DNA of 64,000 bases from an uncultured Pseudomonadota bacterium (GTDB lineage: Bacteria; Pseudomonadota; Alphaproteobacteria; Rs-D84), in assembly GCA_902774285.1 (NCBI GenBank), contig CACYHO010000001.1:266077-330076 (forward strand), read 5' to 3'. Each line of letters opens with the position of its first letter. The stretch's first letter is position 1. Shown piece by piece: positions 1 to 7,729 of the stretch. Below the pieces are notes generated by a model, which saw nothing but the letters and a program-made list of their open reading frames with translations, ran no database searches and had not been told where the DNA came from. The position numbers were made by a program, and so were the translations under genes.

Positions 1-219
1 GCAAAAAGATGGCTTGATGATAACAAAGATTTGATAGTTGGTGCTGGTGGCACAGCAGTAATATTTTTATGTATAATGGGACTTGTATATTTCAACAACA
101 AAGCCGCAAAAAATGAAAAACAAGAATTGAAACGTGAAATAATAAATGAAGTCATAGATTCTTTACACAAAGAACAACAAAAAACAATAAATTATAATGA
201 TTCTATAAAAACCAGATAA
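1..219 (+). CDS. Hypothetical protein with one membrane segment (5' truncated)
   Basis: The reading frame is open from the first base of the window (GCA AAA AGA TGG ...), so the gene starts upstream. The visible part is a short polar stretch, one hydrophobic segment (VGAGGTAVIFLCIMGLVYF) and a Lys/Glu-rich tail of about 40 residues likely to be helical. This looks like the C-terminal end of a membrane-anchored protein or a small single-pass protein with a cytoplasmic coiled tail. The TTG at base 31 has no ribosome-binding site, so I do not take it as the start. An intrinsic terminator follows directly. No family is recognised. Confidence 0.55.
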   Translation, partial: AKRWLDDNKDLIVGAGGTAVIFLCIMGLVYFNNKAAKNEKQELKREIINEVIDSLHKEQQKTINYNDSIKTR

Positions 220-221
220 AA

Positions 222-246
222 ACACCGCCCAAGTGGCGGTTTTTTA
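222..246. terminator. Bidirectional intrinsic terminator
   Basis: The stem ACCGCC/GGCGGT is followed by a run of T on the plus strand and by a T-rich stretch on the minus strand. It lies between two convergent genes and can end both. Confidence 0.85.
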
Positions 247-717
247 TATTCCGAATATCTGATGTGCAATTTCACCGATAAAAAAAGCAGTTATTGAAAC
301 AATTGTGCAAATGGAAAGCATTTCAAAAAAGTGATTGCGAAATATGCGTCCACGATAAAAAAACAGATTAAAGAAAAATATTATCAATATTGCCATTAAA
401 ACAACCATTGAAAGTGTTGTTATACGATTTTCAAAAATAAAAAAAGGCGATATTAATAAAATACAAGTAATCATATATGCGAAAAAAGTATACATTGCCG
501 ATTTTAATGCAATTTCGCGATTTACAGATTTCACCGCTAAATAATTCGCGGCCCCCATGGAAAGAGATGCTGTGATTGATGATATTATGCAAGATACGAT
601 AATTATATTGTTTTCGGTAAAGGCAAAAGAAAGTCCGGCAATCAATCCAGTCAAAGAAACGATTGCATCGTGCATGCCCAAAATAATTGCGGCCCGATAT
701 CCAGAATTTGTTTTCAT
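244..717 (-). CDS. VIT1/CCC1-family (DUF125) membrane protein, short form
   Basis: A 157-residue polytopic protein with about five hydrophobic segments. The N-terminal stretch GMHDAIVSLTGLIAGL and the later SMGAANYLAVKS match the two signature regions of the VIT1/CCC1 (DUF125) iron/manganese transporter family, which have the form D-G-x-V-S-x-x-G-L-x-x-G and S-M-G-A-x-x-Y-x-x-x-x-S. Family members are usually 220-240 residues and carry a cytoplasmic metal-binding helical region between TM2 and TM3. Here that region is only about 15 residues. Transport of Fe2+ or Mn2+ is therefore a family-based guess. A -10-like TATAAA (minus strand, 731-726) lies so close to the ATG that the mRNA may be leaderless. 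Confidence 0.7.
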   Translation of the reverse strand: MKTNSGYRAAIILGMHDAIVSLTGLIAGLSFAFTENNIIIVSCIISSITASLSMGAANYLAVKSVNREIALKSAMYTFFAYMITCILLISPFFIFENRITTLSMVVLMAILIIFFFNLFFYRGRIFRNHFFEMLSICTIVSITAFFIGEIAHQIFGI

Positions 718-843
718 TATGTGTGTTTATACATATTTCTGCTTTGTTTTGCCACAGGTATAAATTCAGAATATTTTTATTGATAATGCGAAAATATAGT
801 CTATGATAAATTGCGAGAGAGAACAAAATAAAGGTATACCAAA

Positions 844-1224
844 ATGAAAAAATTTGTTCTTTTGTCTTTGATTGTGTCAATGTTTTCCACAGTTGCAGTT
901 GCAGATGTTTACCGTGAATCTTTGAATACTTGCGATGAACACGAAATGCGTGCTGCGCTGGATCGTGCTGCTGCCACAAAACGTGCTGTTATCACGATTG
1001 TAGAATGCGATAATGGTATTGTTCGTACAATTGAAAAGCCTGCACCAAAGGCTGTAAAACCTTATAATACATGCGGTTGTGGTTGCGATAAAAAAGAAGA
1101 GGTTGTAAAACGTGAATATTTTGTTCGTGAAACAGTGCAACAATATGAACCAGTTGTTCAATATGTTCCAACAACAACATATACACGTGTAAAACCAGCA
1201 TGTAATCACGGTTGTAACAAATAA
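844..1224 (+). CDS. Small exported protein with Cys cluster
   Basis: A 126-residue protein. An N-terminal signal peptide (MKKFVLLSLIVSMFSTVAVA, cleavage after AVA) marks it as exported. The mature part has a helical segment with two Cys, a CGCGCDKKEE cluster in the middle, a Tyr/Val/Thr-rich stretch and a C-terminal CNHGCNK. The spaced cysteines suggest disulfides or metal binding. An AAGG ribosome-binding site precedes the ATG, and TATGAT about 35 bases upstream is a plausible -10. A large terminator-like hairpin follows. I do not recognise the family. Confidence 0.75.
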   Translation: MKKFVLLSLIVSMFSTVAVADVYRESLNTCDEHEMRAALDRAAATKRAVITIVECDNGIVRTIEKPAPKAVKPYNTCGCGCDKKEEVVKREYFVRETVQQYEPVVQYVPTTTYTRVKPACNHGCNK

Positions 1225-1245
1225 TAGTTATAATCGAATAAAATA

Positions 1246-1310
1246 AACCGCCCATTTGTCCCCTTTTTCGCGTATTTACGAAACGGAGGTAGAGATTGGG
1301 CGGTTTTTTG
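1246..1310. terminator. Long-loop bidirectional terminator or structured element
   Basis: ACCGCCCA and TGGGCGGT pair across about 40 bases and are followed by TTTTTT on the plus strand and TTTATTTTATT on the minus strand. Inside the loop a second stem (TTCG...CGAA) can form. It lies between two convergent genes and may end both. The loop is unusually long for a simple terminator. Confidence 0.55.
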
Positions 1311-1410
1311 CAACACCACTTTCCACAGTATGTGTGGGTATTGCTGGGTCCAGTCACTCAGGCTTCGTTGTGATACCTGCTGTGTCTTGAACAATAGCAT
1401 TATGTAATAT
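1311..1410. other. G+C-rich intergenic island, possible structured RNA
   Basis: About half of the bases in 1311-1400 are G or C, well above the AT-rich flanks, and no convincing ORF is present. A clear hairpin, CCACA-GTATG-TGTGG, sits within an outer GCAA/TTGC pairing, and GTCAC/GTGATAC can pair further on. This could be a small RNA gene on either strand or a 3'-UTR element of the PagL-like gene. It does not show the hallmark sequences of tmRNA, SRP RNA or RNase P RNA. The call is tentative. Confidence 0.25.
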
Positions 1411-1448
1411 TTTTTATACGATTGCTACAGGTACGTATTCTTAAAAGC

Positions 1449-2003
1449 CTAGAATTTATACCCAAGTCCAATACCAACGAAATTGAAGCCTTCGTTTTTA
1501 TTGGTAAAGTTGCCATTTGAAAAGTGAATGGTTGATATTTCAAAATTCCATCTTTCGTTTATGTTTTTTCCGATAAAGAATTTTTCTTCAAATACTAAAC
1601 GGCTTTCAACCCAATAATCCATTGAACCGCGCATAAAAGGTCCGATGCCGATACCCAGATACCATTCGTCGTATTGTAAAAGTGCGGTATCAATCGATAT
1701 ACCAATGCCAGTAAAAGACAAACCTTTGCTGGATTTGTATGCAAAATTATGCCCAATATTTAAATTTAATCTTGAATCAAGTCTAAAAAACTTCATTGGT
1801 TGGCTGTATTGAGCCATAAAGAAAGTTTGTGGATGAATGTCCCAAAGTCCGGGTTGCACAAGCTTCCAAAGTGTTCCAGAACCGGTAGATTGTGCGCCAT
1901 AAATTGTGATTGAATTAATATCTTCACCAAAGAACACATTGCTTTCTGCGAAAGCAGGTATTATTAATGCAAGCGCACATAAAAAAGCAGCGATTTTTTT
2001 CAT
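1449..2003 (-). CDS. PagL-like lipid A 3-O-deacylase (outer-membrane beta-barrel)
   Basis: A 184-residue protein with a signal peptide (MKKIAAFLCALALIIPAFA). The mature part alternates polar and hydrophobic residues, as in an eight-stranded barrel, and ends in an aromatic residue (GLGYKF), the usual outer-membrane barrel signature. Near the C-terminus IHFSNGNF carries the H-x-S-N motif of PagL, with His160 and Ser162 as the likely catalytic pair and Glu171 as the likely acidic partner. PagL removes the 3-O-acyl chain of lipid A. Spacing to the Glu differs slightly from Pseudomonas PagL, so exact activity is inferred. An AAGGATGG ribosome-binding site precedes the ATG. Confidence 0.65.
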   Translation of the reverse strand: MKKIAAFLCALALIIPAFAESNVFFGEDINSITIYGAQSTGSGTLWKLVQPGLWDIHPQTFFMAQYSQPMKFFRLDSRLNLNIGHNFAYKSSKGLSFTGIGISIDTALLQYDEWYLGIGIGPFMRGSMDYWVESRLVFEEKFFIGKNINERWNFEISTIHFSNGNFTNKNEGFNFVGIGLGYKF

Positions 2004-2093
2004 AATCCATCCTTTTTTGTGATTATAGTATTTTTGTTGTGCTTGTCTAATAAATTATATTTGGTTTTTGTGCGCTGATACATATTTTTATTG

Positions 2094-2122
2094 TTTACAC
2101 AGACAGCCAAAAATGTTATAAT
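2094..2122 (+). promoter_or_regulatory. Sigma-70-type promoter of the first Cys-rich gene
   Basis: TTTACA (2094-2099), a 17-base spacer and TATAAT (2117-2122). Transcription would start near 2129, leaving a leader of about 70 bases with a small hairpin (CCTGA/TCAGG) before the AGGAGA ribosome-binding site. Confidence 0.75.
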
Positions 2123-2201
2123 TTCCTTAAGTAAAGGAAGATTTTACGTAAAACGCCTGAAATCAGGGCGCTTTCGCGTGCATATATAACAGGAGAAAAT
2201 T

Positions 2202-4400
2202 ATGACATTTCGTATAAATGCAAATTCTTGCAAAAATGCAATGGGAACAGTGTTCTTGTTGGCTGCTGCGTTTTTTGTATGTTCGACATTTATATCAATG
2301 CGTTCGGTATTTGCAGACCCAATTGCGCCTGCGAATACATTGCCACAACGCAGTGGTCGTCTTAGTCCGCGCGCAACAGCGAATAATCGTGCAAATACAG
2401 CGCGCACAACAGTATCTCGTGCAACAGTTACACCAACAACACAAGCTACATCAAGAACATCTGCATCCCGTGGAAATGTTTCAAACAGAACTGTAACCCC
2501 ACGCGGAAATGCTTCGGTTCGTTCAATTAATACAACACCAACAACTGCATCTCGTGGTGTAACAGCACGCAGCCAGGTTGCCACAAATGCGCGTTCAGAT
2601 CGTGCGGTTCGTGCAAGAACGGCTGACACACCATCGCGTGTAAGTGCTACTGGATCGATGATCACTGGTAATCGTGCCACGACGTATTCGTATTTAAGTA
2701 GCAGTTTATACACCGGTTCATATTCAAACATAATTGATTCGTCGACTGGTTTGATATCTGCAGATGCATATTCAAATTGTATGGAAAGTTATTACACATG
2801 TATGGACGAAGTCTGTATGGCAAGAAGTGATACCAAGGGACGTTGTTCTTGCGCTGGTCGTGCAACAAATTTCTTGGAAGCAGAAACTTTGTTAGAAAAA
2901 GCAAATGAAGAATTGATTAAGTTGTCTGGTCAATTATCACTTTTAATTGCTACAAAAGGTAAAGGTGACGATTTAGAATCAGCGTTTTCATTAACAGATG
3001 CCGAAAAAGTTATGAATTGTGTTTCATATAAAGAAACAATGAATCAGTATGGAACAGGTTCAAAAACGGCAGACAAGGAAAAAGTAAAAGAATGGTGTCA
3101 TTCACACGGTGTTTATGCAGATACTTGTGCACAGCCGGATTATTGTACAAGTAATGATTTTGGTTTTGATATCAAAAATATCGACGGTTCATCATCTGAT
3201 ATCTTGGCACAGTTGAAAGCATGGGCAGATGCAAAAGATTTGGCAAAACAATATACTACAGAAAATACAAATGATTTGTTAAGCCAGTATACAACACTTG
3301 CGGGTGTTATTAACGGAATGTCTGGAATATCTGTCACTGTAGATACAGATAAAGCATCTCTTGATTCGTTGGCAAACAAATGGGGTTACGATTTGTTCCA
3401 ATATGCTCACAATAATGTTTGCGGACGTGTTCTTGATTCATGCTTTAATGGAATTTATGAAGCGTGTGGAACACCAAAAAATATAACAGAAGACGGTGTA
3501 AGTGTTCGTATTAAATGTGCAAATGGTGCAACATCAAATTGTCCGTTTAATTACAACAGTTATATTTCTGTTGATACAACCACAGGTGAAGTTAAATTGA
3601 GTGATCGCAGCGACAGTTCTAATGCATCTATAAATTCATCTGCAGCATGTTTTGGCTACACTGGTTCATCAACAGTGACAACAACACGTTCTGGTATTAC
3701 AACCACAACAACTGATCCATATGCAACATTACGTGGACCGGTTGCTGATGCGCGCAGATCCATTATGCAAAAGTATTTGTTGGATGCAAATGCCGCGTGC
3801 GATGTTTATGGTGCACAATTAAAACAAACTGCACAAAACATCAATTATCAAAAGATTGCGGCAGAACAAGCATTGCAACAAAAACGTTTGGAATTCAAAC
3901 AAGAAGAAGAAGCGTCTATACTTTCTGACGCGACAACGGCAATTAGTAATTTCAACGAATGTATCGGTGAAATTTGGGACTGCTATGAAGAATATGCAGA
4001 TGAAGAAAATTGGACATCTGCGCGTATCAAAGCATACTGTGCCCAAATATCCCAGGTTCCACATTGTTATGAAACTATGATTTGTTCACCATTAAAAACA
4101 CAGTATGTTGCTGTTGTTGATAAGCCTGATTCACAATCGTGCAAAATGGTTGAAAATGGGGCAACATATGATTACAGAAAAGATACATGTCGTAATGTCG
4201 TAACAATAAGTGAAATCTTGTATGGTACTGGCGAAGAAGCAGCGGATGCAGGTGATACATCTGGAAAATCTGCCGCTATACGTGAAGCTTGCTTGCAAGA
4301 AGCACTTAATTGTGGCGATAGCGCTTTGTACTCTGACGAAGGTGGTTGTTTACGTAGATGGAGTAAATCAAATAAAACCGCCAGTAATAGTAACGATTAA
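2202..4400 (+). CDS. Large exported Cys-rich protein with C-x6-C segments (copy 1)
   Basis: A 732-residue protein of no recognised family. The N-terminus has a long hydrophobic export signal (about residues 17-38). About 120 residues of Arg/Thr/Ser/Val/Asn-rich low-complexity sequence follow. The Cys-rich core begins at Cys193 with the pattern C-x6-C-x4-C-x9-C-x-C (Cys193-Cys217), identical in spacing to the protein at 7730-10033. Further C-x6-C pairs occur at Cys407/414, Cys587/594 and Cys697/704, each inside a predicted amphipathic helix. An Ala/Gln/Glu-rich helical stretch lies around residues 540-580. The even Cys content suggests periplasmic or surface disulfides. The ribosome-binding site is AGGAGA. 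A terminator follows, so it is probably monocistronic. Confidence 0.8.
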   Translation: MTFRINANSCKNAMGTVFLLAAAFFVCSTFISMRSVFADPIAPANTLPQRSGRLSPRATANNRANTARTTVSRATVTPTTQATSRTSASRGNVSNRTVTPRGNASVRSINTTPTTASRGVTARSQVATNARSDRAVRARTADTPSRVSATGSMITGNRATTYSYLSSSLYTGSYSNIIDSSTGLISADAYSNCMESYYTCMDEVCMARSDTKGRCSCAGRATNFLEAETLLEKANEELIKLSGQLSLLIATKGKGDDLESAFSLTDAEKVMNCVSYKETMNQYGTGSKTADKEKVKEWCHSHGVYADTCAQPDYCTSNDFGFDIKNIDGSSSDILAQLKAWADAKDLAKQYTTENTNDLLSQYTTLAGVINGMSGISVTVDTDKASLDSLANKWGYDLFQYAHNNVCGRVLDSCFNGIYEACGTPKNITEDGVSVRIKCANGATSNCPFNYNSYISVDTTTGEVKLSDRSDSSNASINSSAACFGYTGSSTVTTTRSGITTTTTDPYATLRGPVADARRSIMQKYLLDANAACDVYGAQLKQTAQNINYQKIAAEQALQQKRLEFKQEEEASILSDATTAISNFNECIGEIWDCYEEYADEENWTSARIKAYCAQISQVPHCYETMICSPLKTQYVAVVDKPDSQSCKMVENGATYDYRKDTCRNVVTISEILYGTGEEAADAGDTSGKSAAIREACLQEALNCGDSALYSDEGGCLRRWSKSNKTASNSND

Positions 4401-4404
4401 AAAT

Positions 4405-4428
4405 AACCGCCCAAACGGGCGGTTTTTT
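4405..4428 (+). terminator. Intrinsic terminator
   Basis: The stem AACCGCCC/GGGCGGTT is followed by TTTTTT, directly after the stop codon of the first Cys-rich gene. Confidence 0.9.
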
Positions 4429-4496
4429 ATTTGTAAAAAACATATCTTGACCCTTTACACAATATCTTTTTTATGATAAAATTAAGCTTAAGAGAG

Positions 4497-6830
4497 ATGA
4501 ATAAATTATCGCGCATTTTGACAATAATGCTCTGTTTTGCGCCGGTTGCGTTTGCATCGGCGGGGCCTGTCGCGACAACTGCGGGTTCTAATTTAACTGC
4601 GTATAATCCAAGTAATGCAAATAATAACCAATGGGCGACGATGTCCAATGGTCGTTATGATGGCAATAATGGCACGGCAAAGGCTGATTTTGGAAATTGT
4701 AATGCATTGATTTTGCGTTGTGCGCAACCAAAGTGCGCAAATGGTGGTTGTACCGATATGGCTATTGCGAACGCGATAGTTGCAGGGTGTGTGCAATCTA
4801 ATTCATCATGTAAACAGTATGGTGATGATTTGGTTTCTTATATGTCTGCGCAATTGGTGGCATCATCTAATGCAAAGATAAACGCACAAAATGCGGCGGC
4901 ACAACAAGCGGCAGCGGCAGCGGCGGCGCAGCAATCACAACAACAAATGCAAGAAATGCAGTATCAGATGCAGCAAATGCAACAGCAAATGGCCCAGCAA
5001 CAGGCACAGTCGCAACAACAATTACAAGAAGCGTTGGCACAACAGGCTGCACAAAGTCAGGCTGCGATTGAAAATATGAAATCTGCGGCAACCACGGCGG
5101 CAATGGAAAATGAAGCCGGCATATCTGCATATCAACAAGACGCGATTAATCGTGGAATTTCGGCTGATGTTTTGGAACGTCAAAAAATTACTGGTCAAAT
5201 TATGACTGAAATTGAAAATGCCGAAGTGTCTTTAAAGGAAGTTAAAATCGCAATGAATTCTGCATTTGAATACGCAAAATGTGATGTGCGTGGTAATAAT
5301 TGCGATGGTCCAAAACGTGTAAAAAAATGGCGTGAATTGGCAACGGACTTTTTGGAACCTTATGACAGAACAATTGACAAAGTATATGATGCATTGGAAT
5401 TGGCACAGATTGTTGGTGTAAATTTATCCGACATTTACATGATGTTAAATAATTCATGTAATCGTTGGGGACAATATATGTGTCCACGTATGGAGGGCGG
5501 TGAAATCGATTATTCTGACTCTTCAAATAGTCAAAAGGGAACACCACGGGTTTGTACGGGTGGTTTTAAAATAGACGATAGTTGCGCAAGAGATTGTTGG
5601 GCCAACAATAGTTGTGATACTGAAGATTGTTCAAATAATCCAGTATATAAGAATTGTTTAAATAATAGATGCTCATATAAAAAAGTTGGGCAAAATTGTC
5701 AACCTTGCACATTGTTAAAAGTATTAAGTAATGCTGATGAGGTTTATGAAGGTTGGGTAAATGCGGAATACAGTACAAATACCGGTAATACAACAGTTGT
5801 TGCGTGTGCATCTGGTGCGCTTGATTCTTCTGCATTGTTTGCACGCAGAACAAAAAATAAAAACGGTGCCGGTTTGGTTGATATTGATAAATTGGATATC
5901 TGGTTAAACCAAAATGAACCCCGTAGAGTTTCGGAGCGTTCCGATATTAAACCTTGGGATTATTGTGATGCAAGTGGTTATGAAGATGTTCTTGAAAAAT
6001 CAATGTTAAGCAGGGTTGTGCCAGAAAAAAATGTTAAATTGTGCGTTGATATAACAGATAAAAAAGGTAGAGATGCTAAAAATCTACCAGAAGATTCTGA
6101 TTGTGGTTTTATAAATCCAATATATGCAATTTGTGATGCGCATCGTTATAATATTGGTAATCAAGAATTGGGTACCACGTTTGAAACAGAAGACGAAGCA
6201 AAAAGTCGTTGTATAAAAGAATGTAGCGATGAAAATTCTGTTGTATGCAGAAATCTTAAAGACAAAGACGACAGAGAGTCTGCTATTAAAAAATGTGCAG
6301 AAACTAAATTAAAGAAAACAGATGCTAGTGCGATGAAGGAAATGCTTGCGTTAAAGACAACTGTTATTTCACAACAGATGTACAAGCAATATGAATACCT
6401 TAATGCGACATTACGCAGATTAAAAACAATGCTTGAAAAGGCTACATTAACCGCAAACCTGGAAGCCGCCGGTGCAAAATCAGATGATGATTCGTCTTCG
6501 TCTGGTTTGTTGGGGTCTTCGTCAAGATCTTCACAATATCGTGATTGTTCTGGTAAAAGCAAACAAGGTCTTCTTGAATGTATGCGCGAAAACTATTCGA
6601 TTTTAGCTACACAGATTAAAACAAATAAAAAATGTGACAGATATGCCAAAGAACAATTAACCAATGCTGTAACAAAGTTGAAAAGTTTAACGAAGCTTGA
6701 ATTGGTTTGTAAGACAGATACTGTAAAAGCATGTGGAGATTGTTTGGATTCTTATGATACAGGCTTGTCAGAATTAGATAGTATAATCCTGAAAGAAGAA
6801 AGCGAACGCCGTGGTTATGGTAGATATTAA
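4497..6830 (+). CDS. Large exported Cys-rich protein with Gln-rich coiled coil (copy 2)
   Basis: A 777-residue protein of no recognised family. I start at the ATG of MNKLSRILTIMLCFAPVAFA, a clean signal peptide preceded by AAGAGAG. The ATG 24 bases upstream overlaps a -10-like TATGATAAAAT. Cys68, 75, 80 and 85 give C-x6-C-x4-C-x4-C, sharing its first three spacings with the two sister proteins. Residues of roughly 130-200 are an Ala/Gln/Met-rich coiled coil (repeated QQM, QQQ and QAAA). Cys-rich loops occupy the middle, followed by charged helical segments and a Ser-rich linker near residue 665. It is the longest member of the local trio and probably forms an extended, disulfide-stabilised periplasmic or surface structure. 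Confidence 0.78.
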   Translation: MNKLSRILTIMLCFAPVAFASAGPVATTAGSNLTAYNPSNANNNQWATMSNGRYDGNNGTAKADFGNCNALILRCAQPKCANGGCTDMAIANAIVAGCVQSNSSCKQYGDDLVSYMSAQLVASSNAKINAQNAAAQQAAAAAAAQQSQQQMQEMQYQMQQMQQQMAQQQAQSQQQLQEALAQQAAQSQAAIENMKSAATTAAMENEAGISAYQQDAINRGISADVLERQKITGQIMTEIENAEVSLKEVKIAMNSAFEYAKCDVRGNNCDGPKRVKKWRELATDFLEPYDRTIDKVYDALELAQIVGVNLSDIYMMLNNSCNRWGQYMCPRMEGGEIDYSDSSNSQKGTPRVCTGGFKIDDSCARDCWANNSCDTEDCSNNPVYKNCLNNRCSYKKVGQNCQPCTLLKVLSNADEVYEGWVNAEYSTNTGNTTVVACASGALDSSALFARRTKNKNGAGLVDIDKLDIWLNQNEPRRVSERSDIKPWDYCDASGYEDVLEKSMLSRVVPEKNVKLCVDITDKKGRDAKNLPEDSDCGFINPIYAICDAHRYNIGNQELGTTFETEDEAKSRCIKECSDENSVVCRNLKDKDDRESAIKKCAETKLKKTDASAMKEMLALKTTVISQQMYKQYEYLNATLRRLKTMLEKATLTANLEAAGAKSDDDSSSSGLLGSSSRSSQYRDCSGKSKQGLLECMRENYSILATQIKTNKKCDRYAKEQLTNAVTKLKSLTKLELVCKTDTVKACGDCLDSYDTGLSELDSIILKEESERRGYGRY

Positions 6831-6853
6831 TTTTGTTTATTGTTAGATTTAGA

Positions 6854-6876
6854 CGCCCGTATGGGCGGTTTTTTAT
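6854..6876 (+). terminator. Intrinsic terminator
   Basis: CGCCC-GTAT-GGGCG is followed by TTTTTT, after the second Cys-rich gene. Confidence 0.88.
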
Positions 6877-6913
6877 AGTGGACACAATGTCATTTTCAGC
6901 AAACGATAAAACT

Positions 6914-6990
6914 ATTTGCATAAAATTTTCGACAAAATGGTTGACTTTTGATATTTGTAATGTATAATTTGCATAAAATATTCGACAAAA
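6914..6990 (+). repeat. Pair of 24-bp direct repeats flanking the rplU promoter
   Basis: The 24-base unit beginning ATTTGCATAAAA occurs at 6914-6937 and 6967-6990 with one mismatch (T/A at its 14th base). The copies are 53 bases apart start to start, close to five helical turns. One ends just before the -35 and the other begins on the last bases of the -10. This arrangement suggests two operator half-sites, or a duplicated promoter segment. Confidence 0.75.
6941..6968 (+). promoter_or_regulatory. rplU-rpmA promoter
   Basis: TTGACT (6941-6946), a 16-base spacer and TATAAT (6963-6968). The expected start is near 6975, giving a leader of about 57 bases that contains the second 24-bp repeat. Confidence 0.85.
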
Positions 6991-7031
6991 CGATATTTTA
7001 AGTTAACAAATAAAACAAAAGAGAAAGTATA

Positions 7032-7331
7032 ATGGCTACATTTGCAATCTTTCAAACCGGTGGCAAACAATATCGTGTAACAGAGGGCGATATCGTAAAA
7101 GTTGAAAAACTGAATGCAACTGGTTCGGTCACTTTCGACCAAGTTTTAATGGTTGGTGACAAAGTTGGCACACCTTTGTTGGCTGGTGCAACTGTTGTTG
7201 CTGATGTTATCGAACAAAAACGTGATGATAAAGTTTTGGTCTTCAAGAAAAAACGTCGTCAAAACTATCGCAGAACTGCCGGTCATCGTCAGTACATCAC
7301 TGTTTTAAAAATTAAATCAATCAAGGCCTAA
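7032..7331 (+). CDS. rplU: 50S ribosomal protein L21
   Basis: A 99-residue protein with the L21 fold: the start [16 protein letters not shown], the central [12 protein letters not shown] and the basic C-terminal [15 protein letters not shown] that binds 23S rRNA. It is a structural protein of the large subunit. It heads the conserved pair rplU-rpmA, with 29 bases between the genes and a shared promoter flanked by direct repeats. The length is normal. Confidence 0.97.
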   Translation: MATFAIFQTGGKQYRVTEGDIVKVEKLNATGSVTFDQVLMVGDKVGTPLLAGATVVADVIEQKRDDKVLVFKKKRRQNYRRTAGHRQYITVLKIKSIKA

Positions 7332-7360
7332 GGCAGACCCACAAACGAAGGAGTTTAATT

Positions 7361-7627
7361 ATGGCACATAAGAAAGCGGGTACCGCAACATCAAACGGAC
7401 GCGATTCAGCCGGACGCAGATTGGGTGTAAAGAAAAGTGGCGGTGCCCACGTTATCCCAGGCAATATCATCATTCGTCAACGTGGTACAGCTGTACATCC
7501 AGGATTGAATGTTGGTATGGGTAAAGATCATACACTGTTCGCAAAAATCGCAGGTATCGTCACATTCAAACGTGGCAACGGCGACAGAAAAACAGTTTCT
7601 GTTGTCTCAGATACCGAATCAAAATAA
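7361..7627 (+). CDS. rpmA: 50S ribosomal protein L27
   Basis: An 88-residue protein starting [20 protein letters not shown], the classic L27 N-terminus that reaches the peptidyl-transferase centre. There is no Firmicutes-type N-terminal extension needing cleavage. GGAG lies nine bases before the ATG. It is cotranscribed with rplU. The obgE gene that often follows in other bacteria is absent; the next gene is a Cys-rich exported protein behind a terminator. Confidence 0.97.
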   Translation: MAHKKAGTATSNGRDSAGRRLGVKKSGGAHVIPGNIIIRQRGTAVHPGLNVGMGKDHTLFAKIAGIVTFKRGNGDRKTVSVVSDTESK

Positions 7628-7650
7628 TAACGAATTATTTTGTTGTTTTC

Positions 7651-7677
7651 ACCCGTCGTTTCGACGGGTGTTTTTTT
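7651..7677 (+). terminator. rplU-rpmA terminator
   Basis: ACCCGTCG/CGACGGGT stem followed by a run of seven T. Confidence 0.92.
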
Positions 7678-7707
7678 GTAAATCTGCTTTTTTTTAATGT
7701 GTTTTTG

Positions 7708-7716
7708 TGGTATAAT
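7708..7716 (+). promoter_or_regulatory. Extended -10 promoter (TGGTATAAT)
   Basis: TATAAT (7711-7716) preceded by TG-G, with no good -35. The expected start near 7723 leaves only about seven untranslated bases, although AAGGA lies just before the ATG at 7730. Confidence 0.7.
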
Positions 7717-7729
7717 TGTATCCAAGGAA

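Noticed and set aside
1311..1410. Considered 6S RNA, tmRNA acceptor piece and SRP RNA for the G+C-rich island
   Set aside because: No SRP tetraloop region, no tmRNA tag or T-arm sequence, and only a weak resemblance to part of 6S RNA. I left it as an unclassified candidate.
2144..2731. 195-codon Arg/Val-rich minus-strand ORF opposite the first Cys-rich gene
   Set aside because: It arises from the Arg/Thr-rich low-complexity codons on the plus strand and runs through the promoter and leader of the real gene.
4890..5080. CAA/CAG-rich tract in the second Cys-rich gene as a satellite or CRISPR-like repeat
   Set aside because: It codes a Gln/Ala/Met-rich coiled coil in frame, with irregular codon use and no spacer structure.
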